The translations under genes and the position numbers were made by a program. The notes beneath the pieces are model-generated. The model saw only the letters and a program-made list of their open reading frames with translations. It made no database searches and was not told the origin of the DNA. From VFZN01 sp963709325 (GTDB lineage: Bacteria > Acidobacteriota > Vicinamibacteria > Vicinamibacterales > UBA2999), in NCBI GenBank assembly GCA_963709325.1, contig CAVPVV010000003.1, positions 2,852,001 to 2,916,000 of the forward strand: 64,000 bases of DNA. The letters run 5' to 3'. Each line of letters begins with the position of its first letter. The stretch's first letter is position 1. This document shows positions 53,945 through 63,396 of this stretch, one piece after another.

Positions 53945-55562
53945 ACGTTCTCCATCATGTCAGGCTGTTCCAAAGCTTCAGAGTCCACGTGACGTAGCAG
54001 ACCCCGAAGAGGCAGACCGCTCCTGCGACGGAGAGCCACAGAGTTCGGCGCCTGCGCTGGGCACGGACGGCAGTCGTTGCGATATAGGGCACACTGGCCA
54101 GTACCGGCAAGCCCAGCAAATCGACGATCTCGGCGTTGGTGCGAAAAGACTCGTCCCTGTACCTCGAGTAGCGCAGCGATGCCGAGTCCGAGTAAGAGTC
54201 CGAGCGCGAGCCCGCCGGCGTTGATCTTGCGGCGAATCGATGGTCGCGGGTGGACCGGCACCCCCGCCGGATCGACGATGCGGAAGTGCTCGCCGATCTG
54301 TTGCTGCTCGAGATCGACGGCAACTTTTGACGCCTCGCTCTTCGAGAGCAGGTCCTTGTACGCCAGTTGCTGTGTTTCGTAGTCCCGGGTCAGCGCCGCC
54401 CATTCGGATTCCAGGCCGGGCACGGCTTCGATGCGGCGCTGGTATTCGCCGATCTCATCACGCACTCGACGTTCCTCCGATTCCTTGAACGCGATTTGCC
54501 GAGACAGGCTCTCGATCTCGGCCGTCATCTGCCCCAGCCGTTCGCGCCGTCGGATTTCGGCGTCGGATGCGCCACGCCGGAACTTCCGGTGTGGCGCCCG
54601 CGGCTTCCGCGGCGACCTGTGCTTCGAGAGTCGCAATCAGACGCTTGGTTCGCCGAATGTCCGGATGATCGGGTTTGTAGCGGAGTTCGAGGTTCGCGAG
54701 TGTCGCGCGCGCGGTTGCCAGCTGCTGCGAAGTGGACGCCTCTGCAACCACGGTCCCGCTCGCGCCGCGGGGGTTGGCCAGCCGGCATCGGGGCGGCTGG
54801 CAATGGCGTTTCAACCGCATCGTTGTACAAGCGCTCGAGCATCTGCTTGCGATCGCGATCGCGTGCGAGCGATTCGTTCATCGACTGCAGTTGCATCTGC
54901 GCATTCATGTTCGCCTGCATATTGGTCTGCATCTGCGTCGGCAGTTCCTTGCCATGGCGTTGACGAAACGCCTCGAGCCGGCTTTCCTGAATTTCGAGGC
55001 GCTGACGCGCGTCGGCGAGCTGCGTCTCGAGGAAGCGATTGGTGGACTCGGCACGCGCGCTACGGTCCTGGACGTTCTGTGCCACGTACAGCGATCCGAG
55101 CTGCTGGGTCACCTCCGCGGCGATCCGCGGATCCGGGTGGGTAAAGCGCACGTGAAACGCGTGAGGCCCTCCTTCACGTCCTTGGCTCCGCTCCAGCTCC
55201 ACGAAGATGTTCTTCCTCATCAGCGCCGACGACGTCCTCGATCGGCAGAACCTGACGCTGTTCAGGATAGAGATCGACGGCTTCTCGATGATTCGTTCGA
55301 GGGAGGTTCGGCTCATCACCTGGACGGAGATGGCATCCATTCGCAGTTCGGTCCCGAGCGTCACGGTGGATCGCACGAAATTGTCCGGGACTCGTTGCGG
55401 GTCGATCGCAATCAGCATGTCGGACTCGTACAGGTTCGGCACCCGCGACGACCAGAGCAGCGCGGCGAACAAGGTGACGATCGGCGGAAGCACGATCAGC
55501 CATCACCGTCGTCTCGCCATCTGCAACACGTCAACCGGCGTGAACGTTTTTCCAGGCAACAT
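53941..55562 (-). pseudogene. Wzz-like XrtA chain-length determinant, frame breaks and an in-frame stop
   Basis: From ATG 55562 (MLPGKTFTPVDVLQMARRR). A TGA follows at 55505-55503, and the same frame then goes on with WLIVLPPIVTLFAALLWSS, the first membrane helix. The periplasmic coiled region has DPRIAAEVTQQLGSLYVAQN, FLETQLADARQRLEIQESRL and a Gln/Met-rich segment. Downstream pieces in other frames are ATLANLELRYKPDHPDI, EIESLSRQIAFKESEERRV and VPGLESEWAALTRDYETQQ. The second helix LALGLLLGLGIAALLE and a terminal helix follow. The gene sets EPS chain length with the CpsD-like ATPase. The stop and the frame changes would abolish it as written. Confidence 0.8.
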
Positions 55563-55572
55563 ACGCGCTCCG

Positions 55573-56925
55573 CTAGACGATGCCGTAGAGTGGCAACCAG
55601 AAGGAGAGTCCGACCCGCACCGAATGACGGTCGTAGCGAGCGGGATATCCGGTCGGGGTACTCGAGATTTCCAACAACCGATGTCTGTAGAAGTTGTAGC
55701 CAACGAACAGGCCGCACCATCGCGCCATCGCGTACTGCACCTGAGCCGTGGCACCCGTGGCCTCGAAGGATCCCGTGTCGGTCGCGAGTCCGGCACCTCT
55801 GGAGATTGCGCCGGACACCCCGACACTGACCCGCTCGGCCATAACCCCCGCGATTTGCAAAGACCCGACATTGGTCGCGAAGGGCTCCGGTGACAAGCCT
55901 TCGAGCACCGTCACCGTCCGATCAAATCCCGCTGAGACGTTCCAGTAACGAGCCAGGTCGAGGCGAGCCGTGGCGGCGGCAATCGGAACCCAATACGTTT
56001 GGAGGGCCTCACGTTCCGCGTCGGCCCCCGGTGCCGCGGCCGGTCTCACGCGGGCGTAGGAAGCCCCGCCGCCGAAAGTGAAAGTGGCGCCTCGCGTAGG
56101 CGAGATCCGTCGTTCGATCTGCACACCGGTATCGGCCGTGTGGGTCTGAACCGGCTGAAGAATCAGAGTCTGATCGGTCTGCTGGCTTTCGTTGTAGCGA
56201 TAGGAGAATTGGAATCCGCCGTTGGGGTGCGGGTTCCATCGATGTCGGACCGAGGCGGCCTGTGTCCGACTGCGGGTGCCAGGGCCTGTCCTCGGGTCCC
56301 TCACCGCCGCCGCATAGAGGAGGTCCATGCGTTGCCGCGGCGTCCAATGTCGGTAAACGTCTACAGAACCCCGTCCCGCCAGCCACTGCTGTTCGACGAC
56401 GCCCTGTGGCGCAGTGCCGTCGGGCATCACGCTCTGGGCATTCGGTCCGACGAGCGGTCCGAGCGCGCTGAACAATACGCTGGGTTCGTAGGCAGCTCCC
56501 CCATCGAACGTGATCCCGGCGCGGCGACCGAGTTGCGTTTCGCCGCGTACATGCGTGTTTCCACCGCTAAGGCGTGTGTCGGTGGCGTACAGTTGATTGA
56601 CGAAGCCGCCGCCCGACATCTCGAAGGAATGGCCGGTTCGCCCACGCCAGAAATCCGCCGCTACCTCCCCGGTGGTTGCAAATCCGTTCTCCAAGGGGTT
56701 GACCGTGCCGATCGGACGCCCATCCGACCCGACAGTCGTATCGTAGCCGCTGCCGAGGTTGAACGTGACAGTGAATTCCTGTGAGGTCCGGTTTGGATCG
56801 CGAACGTGCCCCCCAAACAGCCCGCCGAGCTCGCGCGGTGGCCGATCGACCACCTGCGCGAACGCCGGCGACGCGGTAGTCGTCAGCAGCAGCGACACGA
56901 CAAATTGGGAGAGCGAGGACTTCAT
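55573..56925 (-). CDS. XrtA-locus outer-membrane beta-barrel protein
   Basis: A 450-residue exported protein with a signal peptide (FVVSLLLTTTASPAFAQ). It is rich in alternating aromatic and small residues (for example FTVTFNLGSGYDTTVGSD, GGFQFSYRYNESQQ, TFTFGGGASYARV) and ends in strand-like VRVGLSFWLPLYGIV. This is the composition of a large outer-membrane barrel. Similar barrels sit beside Wza and Wzz genes in XrtA loci and probably help pass the polymer across the outer membrane. The frame is intact, unlike the downstream genes. It lies 16 bases after the Wza-like gene and 10 bases before the Wzz-like gene. Confidence 0.75.
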   Translation of the reverse strand: MKSSLSQFVVSLLLTTTASPAFAQVVDRPPRELGGLFGGHVRDPNRTSQEFTVTFNLGSGYDTTVGSDGRPIGTVNPLENGFATTGEVAADFWRGRTGHSFEMSGGGFVNQLYATDTRLSGGNTHVRGETQLGRRAGITFDGGAAYEPSVLFSALGPLVGPNAQSVMPDGTAPQGVVEQQWLAGRGSVDVYRHWTPRQRMDLLYAAAVRDPRTGPGTRSRTQAASVRHRWNPHPNGGFQFSYRYNESQQTDQTLILQPVQTHTADTGVQIERRISPTRGATFTFGGGASYARVRPAAAPGADAEREALQTYWVPIAAATARLDLARYWNVSAGFDRTVTVLEGLSPEPFATNVGSLQIAGVMAERVSVGVSGAISRGAGLATDTGSFEATGATAQVQYAMARWCGLFVGYNFYRHRLLEISSTPTGYPARYDRHSVRVGLSFWLPLYGIV

Positions 56926-56941
56926 ACCAGTACCATCGAGG

Positions 56942-57571
56942 CTACGGAACGACGACGGTGTCCCCGGGTTTGAGTTGGATGTTCTGCTCCAGACTTCTGC
57001 CCTTGGAAATCTCCTTATAGTTGACTTTCAAGCTCTTCGTGGCGCCGTTCTCCTCGCGTACTACCGTGATGCTCTTGGCGTCGGCATACTCGGTGAGACC
57101 ACCTGCGAGCGCAATCAACTGGAGGACGGTCCGAGGTCCCGTCAGCGGATACGTTCCGGGAGTTGTCACACGGCCGGTGATGAACACCTTTCTGCTGTTA
57201 ATCGTCCGGACGACAACCGCCACGTTCGCGTCGCTGACGTATTTGCCGGCCGCGGTCAGGATTCGCGCCTTCAACGCCTCGGGACGGAGGCCTGCAGCCT
57301 CGATTTCGCCAATGACCGGAAGACTGATTCGACCGTCAGGTCGGACAGTCACGTCTCCGCTCAGGTCCGGCTCGCGCCAGAACACCACCCCGAGGACGTC
57401 TTCCGGTCCGATGACATAGTCCGGTGGAAGCTCGACTCCTGTCGGTACCTGTCGACTCTCCGCCGCCGGTTGCGTCGCGAGTGGTCGCTCGGCATCGGCC
57501 TGGGCCGCCCGCGTCGAGCCGCAGACCGCAAGCGCCAGTGTGAGCACAATTGCGCAGAATGGTAGGTTCAT
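56942..57571 (-). CDS. Wza-like polysaccharide export protein
   Basis: A 209-residue protein from ATG 57571 (MNLPFCAIVLTLALAVCGST). The frame is open upstream for 136 codons, but that part overlaps the ATPase gene and has no export signal. After the signal peptide comes a polysaccharide export domain (YVIGPEDVLGVVFWREPDLS, VRPDGRISLPVIGEIEAAG) and one SLBB domain (RKVFITGRVTTPGTYPLTGP; LKPGDTVVVP at the end). The size fits the short XrtA-type Wza. It forms the periplasmic or outer-membrane export channel. It lies 5 bases after the ATPase gene. Confidence 0.9.
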   Translation of the reverse strand: MNLPFCAIVLTLALAVCGSTRAAQADAERPLATQPAAESRQVPTGVELPPDYVIGPEDVLGVVFWREPDLSGDVTVRPDGRISLPVIGEIEAAGLRPEALKARILTAAGKYVSDANVAVVVRTINSRKVFITGRVTTPGTYPLTGPRTVLQLIALAGGLTEYADAKSITVVREENGATKSLKVNYKEISKGRSLEQNIQLKPGDTVVVP

Positions 57572-57576
57572 GACAT

Positions 57577-58692
57577 TTAAGAGAAGAAGGAGAACCGGCC
57601 TTTCTTGGGTTTCAAGGAGCTGAACATCAGTCCCTCCTCGCCGTCGGCGGTCGCGGGAGCGCGAGGCGGAATCTGGTTTGGTGCGGCCAGTCGTTCGTTC
57701 GGCTTCACGGGTGGAGCTGTATTCCCCGCAGGCAGGTCGAAGTCCCGACAGACCTCCTTGATCACATCCACAGGAATCGGTTTGACTTGCGACGCGAAGC
57801 CGCCCAGAAGCGCGTTCTCGCAGAGCACGTTGATCGTTCGCGGGATACCTGAGGACGTTTCGAAGATGGCGACGACCGTCTCGCGCGTGAAGATCTGGCT
57901 GGGCGATCCCCCAGCGATGCGGAGTCGCCCAGAAATATACGCCGCGGTTTCCTGGAGGTTGAGAGCTCCGAGCTGACAACGCAGCGCGATCCGTTGCTTG
58001 AGCTGCCGTAACCCGGTGTCGTTCAACCGGTCTGCCAGCTCGGGTTGGCCTGACAAGACGATGTTGAGCAGCTTCGCCGTGGCCGTCTCAATATTGCCGA
58101 GGAGCCGGATTTCCTCCAGCAACTCGTGAGGCAGACTCTGTGCCTCATCGATGATCAGGCCCGACAGTCCCCCGGCTGCGAATCGCGCCTCGACATCCCG
58201 CTTTAACGCAGAAAGGAAACGGGGTTTCGACACGGCAGCTTCTTCGCCCAGACCAAATTCTCGCGCCAGATGCTCGCAAAACTCGGCGCGAGTAAGGGTC
58301 GGATTGTTGACCATCACGTACCGACTCGCGCTTCCGCCGAGTTCCGCCAAGGCGGTCCGAACCAGCGTCGTTTTCCCTGTTCCGGCCTCCCCAAGTATCA
58401 GGGTGAATCCCCTGGATGTCGCGAGCGCATACCGCAGATTGCTGAGGGCCTCGCGCTGACGCTCCGACAGGAACAAGAATCGCGGATTCGGGGTGAGATC
58501 GAATGGCGATTCTGCAAGGCCATAGAACCCGCCATAGAGAGGTTGGCGTACGCCGACTAAACCGCCTTCATCCCAAGGCTCACGTGGCCAGCCAGGCGTC
58601 GTGACCCGGAGATCCGAACGGCGGGGCGCGTCAGCCTGGGCGCGGTTGGTTGGTTGCGCTTCCGGTGCATTTCGCGGATCGCTAGTGGTCAT
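57577..58692 (-). CDS. XrtA-associated AAA ATPase (ExeA/GspA-like)
   Basis: About 371 residues from ATG 58692 (MTTSDPRNAPEAQ); the frame is open to 58770. The core is YGLAESPFDLTPNPRFLFLS (~65), Walker A LILGEAGTGKTTLV, Walker B GLIIDEAQSLPHELLEEIRL, sensor NIVLSGQPELADRLN and RIALRCQLGALNLQETAAYI. A C-terminal helical part follows, with SSGIPRTINVLCENALL. This is the ExeA-like ATPase commonly coded with XrtA EPS genes. It is the first gene of the export operon (ATPase, Wza, barrel, Wzz, CpsD, WbaP, deacetylase, ligase, PrmC-like). Confidence 0.85.
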   Translation of the reverse strand: MTTSDPRNAPEAQPTNRAQADAPRRSDLRVTTPGWPREPWDEGGLVGVRQPLYGGFYGLAESPFDLTPNPRFLFLSERQREALSNLRYALATSRGFTLILGEAGTGKTTLVRTALAELGGSASRYVMVNNPTLTRAEFCEHLAREFGLGEEAAVSKPRFLSALKRDVEARFAAGGLSGLIIDEAQSLPHELLEEIRLLGNIETATAKLLNIVLSGQPELADRLNDTGLRQLKQRIALRCQLGALNLQETAAYISGRLRIAGGSPSQIFTRETVVAIFETSSGIPRTINVLCENALLGGFASQVKPIPVDVIKEVCRDFDLPAGNTAPPVKPNERLAAPNQIPPRAPATADGEEGLMFSSLKPKKGRFSFFS

Positions 58693-59118
58693 GGTCGAAG
58701 CGGGCTGCCACCAAGGCTGTGCAAATGGAGCACCCGCGCCTTGACAAGCCCCATGTTGGGGCGTAAACATTTCATAATAGAGAACTTACAGCCGGAGAGC
58801 GCATCTTCTCAGGTGTTTCGAGAAGATCCGGAAAGGGTCCTCTCGCAACTAAAGTCGCCAATCCGGCCGACTTTTTCATCGCTGGGTAAACGAACTCATC
58901 AAAGCGCCCTGAGGCCACCCAAACGGGGCCCGACCCATACGGACGCGGATCGAGCCTCAACCCACCGACCAGTTCAGGATGGTAGCTTACCGCGGGCACT
59001 GCGTTCCCTACCCCTCACCTCCCAAGGCAGGCCCGCGACGAGGACACTGTGTGGGCGAGGCCCTTCGCGGCACGCTTCCCGCCCACTCCGGCGACTCTGC
59101 AGTCGGTACAATCCTCAG
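58693..59118. other. Divergent region between the ATPase operon and the FG-GAP gene
   Basis: The gap holds an inverted repeat (GCCCCATGTTGGGGC, 58748-58762). About 12 bases further on is a minus-strand TATTAT (58779-58774) that could be a -10 box, though no good -35 lies at 17 bases. Both promoters of the divergent genes should be here. Long frames extending into it from either side have no recognisable content. Confidence 0.4.
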
Positions 59119-60441
59119 GTGGCGCGCGTCTGGGCACTGGTGCTGGTCACCGTCCTCGCGGTCGTGGCGATCTTCTTCATCCAGGTGCGGCGATCGGGCC
59201 TGACGATCGGCGAGATGCTCTCGGGGGCGCCGACCACGGTTGCCGGCGCGATCGAAGCCCAGCGGGCTGCCGCACGCGTGGGCGCCAGGACCGAATTCCT
59301 CACGCCCCAGCCGGTCGGCTTGCCGGTTGGTCCGGACGATCGGCCGCTGATTGCCCAGGTCAGCGTGGCCGATCTCGATCGCGACGGGCTCGCTGACATC
59401 ATCGTCTGCGACGCCGCCGCCAATCGCGTCAGCTGGATCCGCCAGTCGCCCGCTGGCACGTTTACCGAGACGCCGCTGGCTGAAGTGGCTGGTCCGGCCC
59501 ACGCGCAGGCGGTGGATCTCGACAAGGACGGCCACCTCGATCTGATCGTCGCGAGCCTTGGCGTGCTGTTCCCGAACAACGCGCCGATCGGCGCGGTGAT
59601 CGTGCTCGAGAACGACGGACGCCAGTCGTTCACCAAACACGTCTTGATCGACAAGTTGGCCCGGGTCTCCGACGTGCGGGCTGGGGATCTCGATGGTGAC
59701 GGCGACCTGGATCTTGCGGTGGCGCAGTTCGGCTACGACCAGGGCGAGACGCGGTGGCTGGAGAACCGCGGACAGTGGCGCTTCGAGAGCCATCTTCTGC
59801 AAAGCCTTTCCGGGCCCATCAACGCCGAAATCGCGGATGCGGATGGCGATGGCGATCTCGACATCATTTCGCTCGTGAGCCAGGAGTGGGAAGAGATCTA
59901 CGTCTTCGAGAACGACGGGCACGGCGGGTTCACGCCGCGACGGGTCTTCGGCGCGAGCAACGAAGACTTCGGTTCGAGCTGGATCAGCCTGTCGGATCTC
60001 GACAAGGACGGCGACGTCGACATCGTCTACAGCAACGGGGACGCGTTCGACTACGCGCCGCCGACGGGGCGCGGCTGGAACGGGCTGCAGTGGCTCGAGA
60101 ACCGCGGCGGCCTGACCTTCCGCTATCATCGTATCGGCGATTTCTCCGGCGCGTCGAGCCCCCAGGCCGTCGACATGGATGGTGACGGCGACATCGACGT
60201 GGCACTGGTCAGCGCCTACAACAACTGGGATCGTCCCGACGCGCTCAGCCTGGCGTGGTTCGAGAACGACGGGAACATGAACTTCACGCTTCGGCCGGTC
60301 ACCGGCACGCCGACTCACCTGATTACGCTGGCGGTGGCCGACATGAACGGGGATCGGCTTCCCGATCTCGTGACCGGCGGCATGCACATGAGTTACCCCT
60401 ACGACCGCATGTCGCGCGTCACGGTCTGGATGCATCGATAA
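59119..60441 (+). CDS. FG-GAP/VCBS-repeat membrane-anchored protein
   Basis: About 440 residues from GTG 59119, where a signal anchor follows directly (VWALVLVTVLAVVAIFFIQV). The frame is open upstream, but that part is Arg-rich and unlike protein. Seven calcium-binding-type motifs recur about every 45-60 residues: DLDRDGLADI, DLDKDGHLDL, DLDGDGDLDL, DADGDGDLDI, DLDKDGDVDI, DMDGDGDIDV and DMNGDRLPDL. Together they make a seven-bladed propeller like integrin alpha or VCBS domains, facing the periplasm. Function is unknown; such proteins bind ligands or cofactors. Confidence 0.85.
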   Translation: MARVWALVLVTVLAVVAIFFIQVRRSGLTIGEMLSGAPTTVAGAIEAQRAAARVGARTEFLTPQPVGLPVGPDDRPLIAQVSVADLDRDGLADIIVCDAAANRVSWIRQSPAGTFTETPLAEVAGPAHAQAVDLDKDGHLDLIVASLGVLFPNNAPIGAVIVLENDGRQSFTKHVLIDKLARVSDVRAGDLDGDGDLDLAVAQFGYDQGETRWLENRGQWRFESHLLQSLSGPINAEIADADGDGDLDIISLVSQEWEEIYVFENDGHGGFTPRRVFGASNEDFGSSWISLSDLDKDGDVDIVYSNGDAFDYAPPTGRGWNGLQWLENRGGLTFRYHRIGDFSGASSPQAVDMDGDGDIDVALVSAYNNWDRPDALSLAWFENDGNMNFTLRPVTGTPTHLITLAVADMNGDRLPDLVTGGMHMSYPYDRMSRVTVWMHR

Positions 60442-60587
60442 ACCCCCACTCACGGGTCACTTTAGATTGCGTTTTACAGCCGGTTGTTCGCTGGACGGTC
60501 ATCCGCGGACCACTCGCGCGGCCGTGTTACTATCCGCGGCAAACAACGCCCCCGCGTCAGGTCGGCTCACATTCCTCGGAGGTGCAA

Positions 60588-63360
60588 ATGCGGGCCCTGT
60601 GTGCACTCCTCTCGGTCGTGCTGTACCTCGCGACTCCGGTCAAGGTCGCGGCGCAGACGCCCACTTTCAACGTCGAGGGCGTCGTCTCCGATGCGCAGCA
60701 GGCGGTGCTACCCGGCGTCACTGTGACGCATGCGCAACGTCGCCACCGGTCTCGTGCGCTCGGCGACCACCGACAACGACGGCCGCTACGTCTTCACCAA
60801 CCTGCCGCCCGAGGGACGCTACGAGTTGCAGGCGGAGCTGTCCGGCTTCGCCACGCACCTTCGGCAGAATCTCGTGTTCAACGCCGGCCAGCGCGTGGTG
60901 CTCAACATCCAGCTGCAACTGTCGACCGTCCAGGAAACGGTGACGGTGTCGGGCGACAACCCGATCGTCCAGGCGACCTCCGCTGAGGTCTCGACCACGA
61001 TCGATCGGCAGCAGTTCGAGACGCTCCCGGTGAAGGAGCGCAATTACATGCGGCTGCTGACGCTCGACTCCAACGTCGTGCAGAGCCGCCCCGGCACCAA
61101 CGCCGTCAACGTCGGCGGCGGCGAAGTCTGGAACTTCGGCACCTACGTCGACGGCACGAACAACTTCTCCAAGTGGCTGACGCTCCAGCGCGCGCCGCAG
61201 CTGGGCTCCGGCGGGTTCGCCCTCGAAACCGTCAAGGAAATGCAGATCATCACGAACCAGTTCTCGGCCGAGTTCGGCGGTCATGCCGCGGGCGTGTCCA
61301 GCATGATCACCAAGAGCGGCACCAATTCGCTGGCGGGGTCCGCGTTCGTGATGATCCGCCCGGGTGACTGGGACGCGCGGCCGCCGCTGGCCTCGACGAA
61401 GGCCCCCTACAACCAGCAGCAGCTCGGCGGCACCGCGGGCGGGCCCTTGATCAAGGATCGCGCCTTCTACTTCGGCAGCTACGAGTACCGGCGCGAGCGC
61501 AGCGAGGTAGCACTGACCTCGCCCGAGGCGACCGATCCGGTCGTGAAGACGCCGGCCGACGAACACCAGGCCCAGTTCCGGGCCGACCTGCGCTTCACCG
61601 ACAAGACCTCGCTGGCGGTCCGCTACAACATGGTGCGCTGGCACAAGGACAACGAGAGCGGCGGCCTCAACCTGCCCGGCACCGGCTTCCTGTGGGACAA
61701 CAACGTCGACACGGTGCACGGCTCGCTCACGAGCATCCGCTCGGAGCGGTTCCTGAACGAGGTGCGCGGCCAGTTCTCGCGTTACACCGATTCGCGCCAG
61801 GCCAAGTGCGAAGGCGTGGCGATCGTGCGCACCGCCTACTCGACCAGCGGCTGCTACGACCAGGGCACGTGGGGTGTGATACCTGAGGACACCTACGACG
61901 TGGCCGACACCGTGTCGTTGTGGATGGGCGCTCACACGATCAAGACCGGCGGCTCGCTCACCTATGACGTGACCACGCAGCTGTTCGCACCGCTGCAGAA
62001 CGGCGTCTACCGGTTCGCGGGATCGCCGAGCGTGGCGCCGACGCCGTTCCAGTACGACCAGGCATTCGCACTCGTCCCCGAAGCTCGCCTGATGTACCCG
62101 AAGGCCTACGTCGTCACCAGCTTCATCCAGGACGACTGGCGCATCAGAAACAATCTGACGTTGAACCTCGGTGCGCGCTATGACATCGAGTTCATCAAGA
62201 ACGTGCCCGACTACCCGGCCCCGGCCGACAAGAACAACTTCGATCCGCGGCTCGGTTTTGCGTGGGATCCGACTGGCGAACAGAAGTGGGCGATTCGCGG
62301 CGGCACCGGCTGGTTCACTCAGCAGCACCCGATCTTCACGATCGTGAAGGGCGGCGTCGGCGGCCGGAACGGCCTGGTGACGCTGAACCTGACGCCGACC
62401 AGCCCGCTGTTCCCGACCTACCCGAACGCGATTCCGTCGCTGCCGTCGGACACGGTGCTGCCGATCCGGTCGATCCAGGAGATCTCGCCGACACTCGAGA
62501 ACGAGCGCGCCTGGACCGCCTCGTTCGGGGTGCAGCGCCAGATCGGCGCCCGCAGCAGCGTGGCGATCGATGCCAACATCAACCGCGGCCAGAAGCACGG
62601 CTTCCTCGACGAGAACGCCCCAGCGTCGGTGCCCAAGGAGGTCCTGAACGCCGCGAACGGTGCGACTGTGCGGACCGTGGCGCAGGCCGACTTGACGCGG
62701 CCGACGCTGCCGGTGCCGAACGGCTTCCGGCGCGTCGAGATTCTCACCAACGAGGGTCGCTTCTGGTATCAGGGCATTCGCTTCTCCGGAACCCACCGCA
62801 CCGAGCCGCTCACGCTATCGGTGTCCTACACCTACTCGAAGGCCGAGGACCGGCTGAACCACTGGTTCGCTCCCGAAGACAGTAACGATCCCGAGCTCGA
62901 TCGGGGCCGCACCGGCGCCGATACGCCGCACAACTTCGTAGGCAGCTTCACCTGGAACGTGCCGGGTGGCGAGAACATCATCACCCGGGACTGGCGGTTG
63001 AGCGGCGTTTCGCGCTCGATGAGCGGGACGCCGTACTCGCTGCGCTACGCCGGCGACCCGACCGGCACGCAGCTGACGCAGTGCAGCACCCGTGGGTGCC
63101 AGGCGGCCCGGCCCGGCGCACGCAATACCGAACGCGGCGATCACATCAACTTCACCGACTTCACACTCGCGCGCATTTTCAGGGTCGGGCAGGACCGCAT
63201 CGAGTTCAGGGCTGACATCTTCAACGCGTTCAACAACTGGAACGTGATCGCCGACGGCTACGTGAACGTGGTCACCGCGGCGAACTTCGGCCAGCACACA
63301 GGAGGTAGCGCCGTCTGGCCGGGCAGACAGTTCCAGTTCGCGGCCACCTATCGCTTCTAG
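60588..63360 (+). CDS. Oar-like TonB-dependent receptor, one inserted base
   Basis: About 923 residues once repaired. ATG 60588 follows a GGAGG ribosome binding site and gives a signal peptide (LCALLSVVLYLATPVKVAAQ). A carboxypeptidase-regulatory-like domain comes next (FNVEGVVSDAQQAVLPGVTV). At about 60729 the frame breaks, and the domain resumes as MRNVATGLVRSATTDNDGRY. Deleting one C restores GVTVT-MRNVATG. The span of 2773 bases is one over a multiple of three, in agreement. Then come a plug-like region (FAMETVKEM-type: GGFALETVKEMQIITNQFSA) and a barrel ending WPGRQFQFAATYRF with a terminal Phe. Such receptors are abundant in Acidobacteria and import large or unknown ligands. Confidence 0.85.
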
Positions 63361-63396
63361 GTGCGAGGGTTGCGACGGGTGCAACAGGAGTTGTCG

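Noticed and set aside
57572..57979. N-terminal extension of the Wza-like gene to 57979
   Set aside because: It overlaps the ATPase gene, is low-complexity and would bury the signal peptide.
58748..58762. GCCCCATGTTGGGGC as an intrinsic terminator
   Set aside because: The stem is only 6 bp, no T-run follows on either strand, and it lies upstream of both divergent genes.
59008..60453. A 481-codon minus-strand frame opposite the FG-GAP gene
   Set aside because: It mirrors the repeated Asp-x-Asp-Gly codons; the plus-strand repeats and signal anchor are convincing.
60718..62796. A 692-codon open frame on the minus strand opposite the TonB receptor
   Set aside because: Its composition (Arg, His, Val-rich, no motifs) is a mirror of the GC-rich codons of the receptor, which has clear domains on the plus strand.
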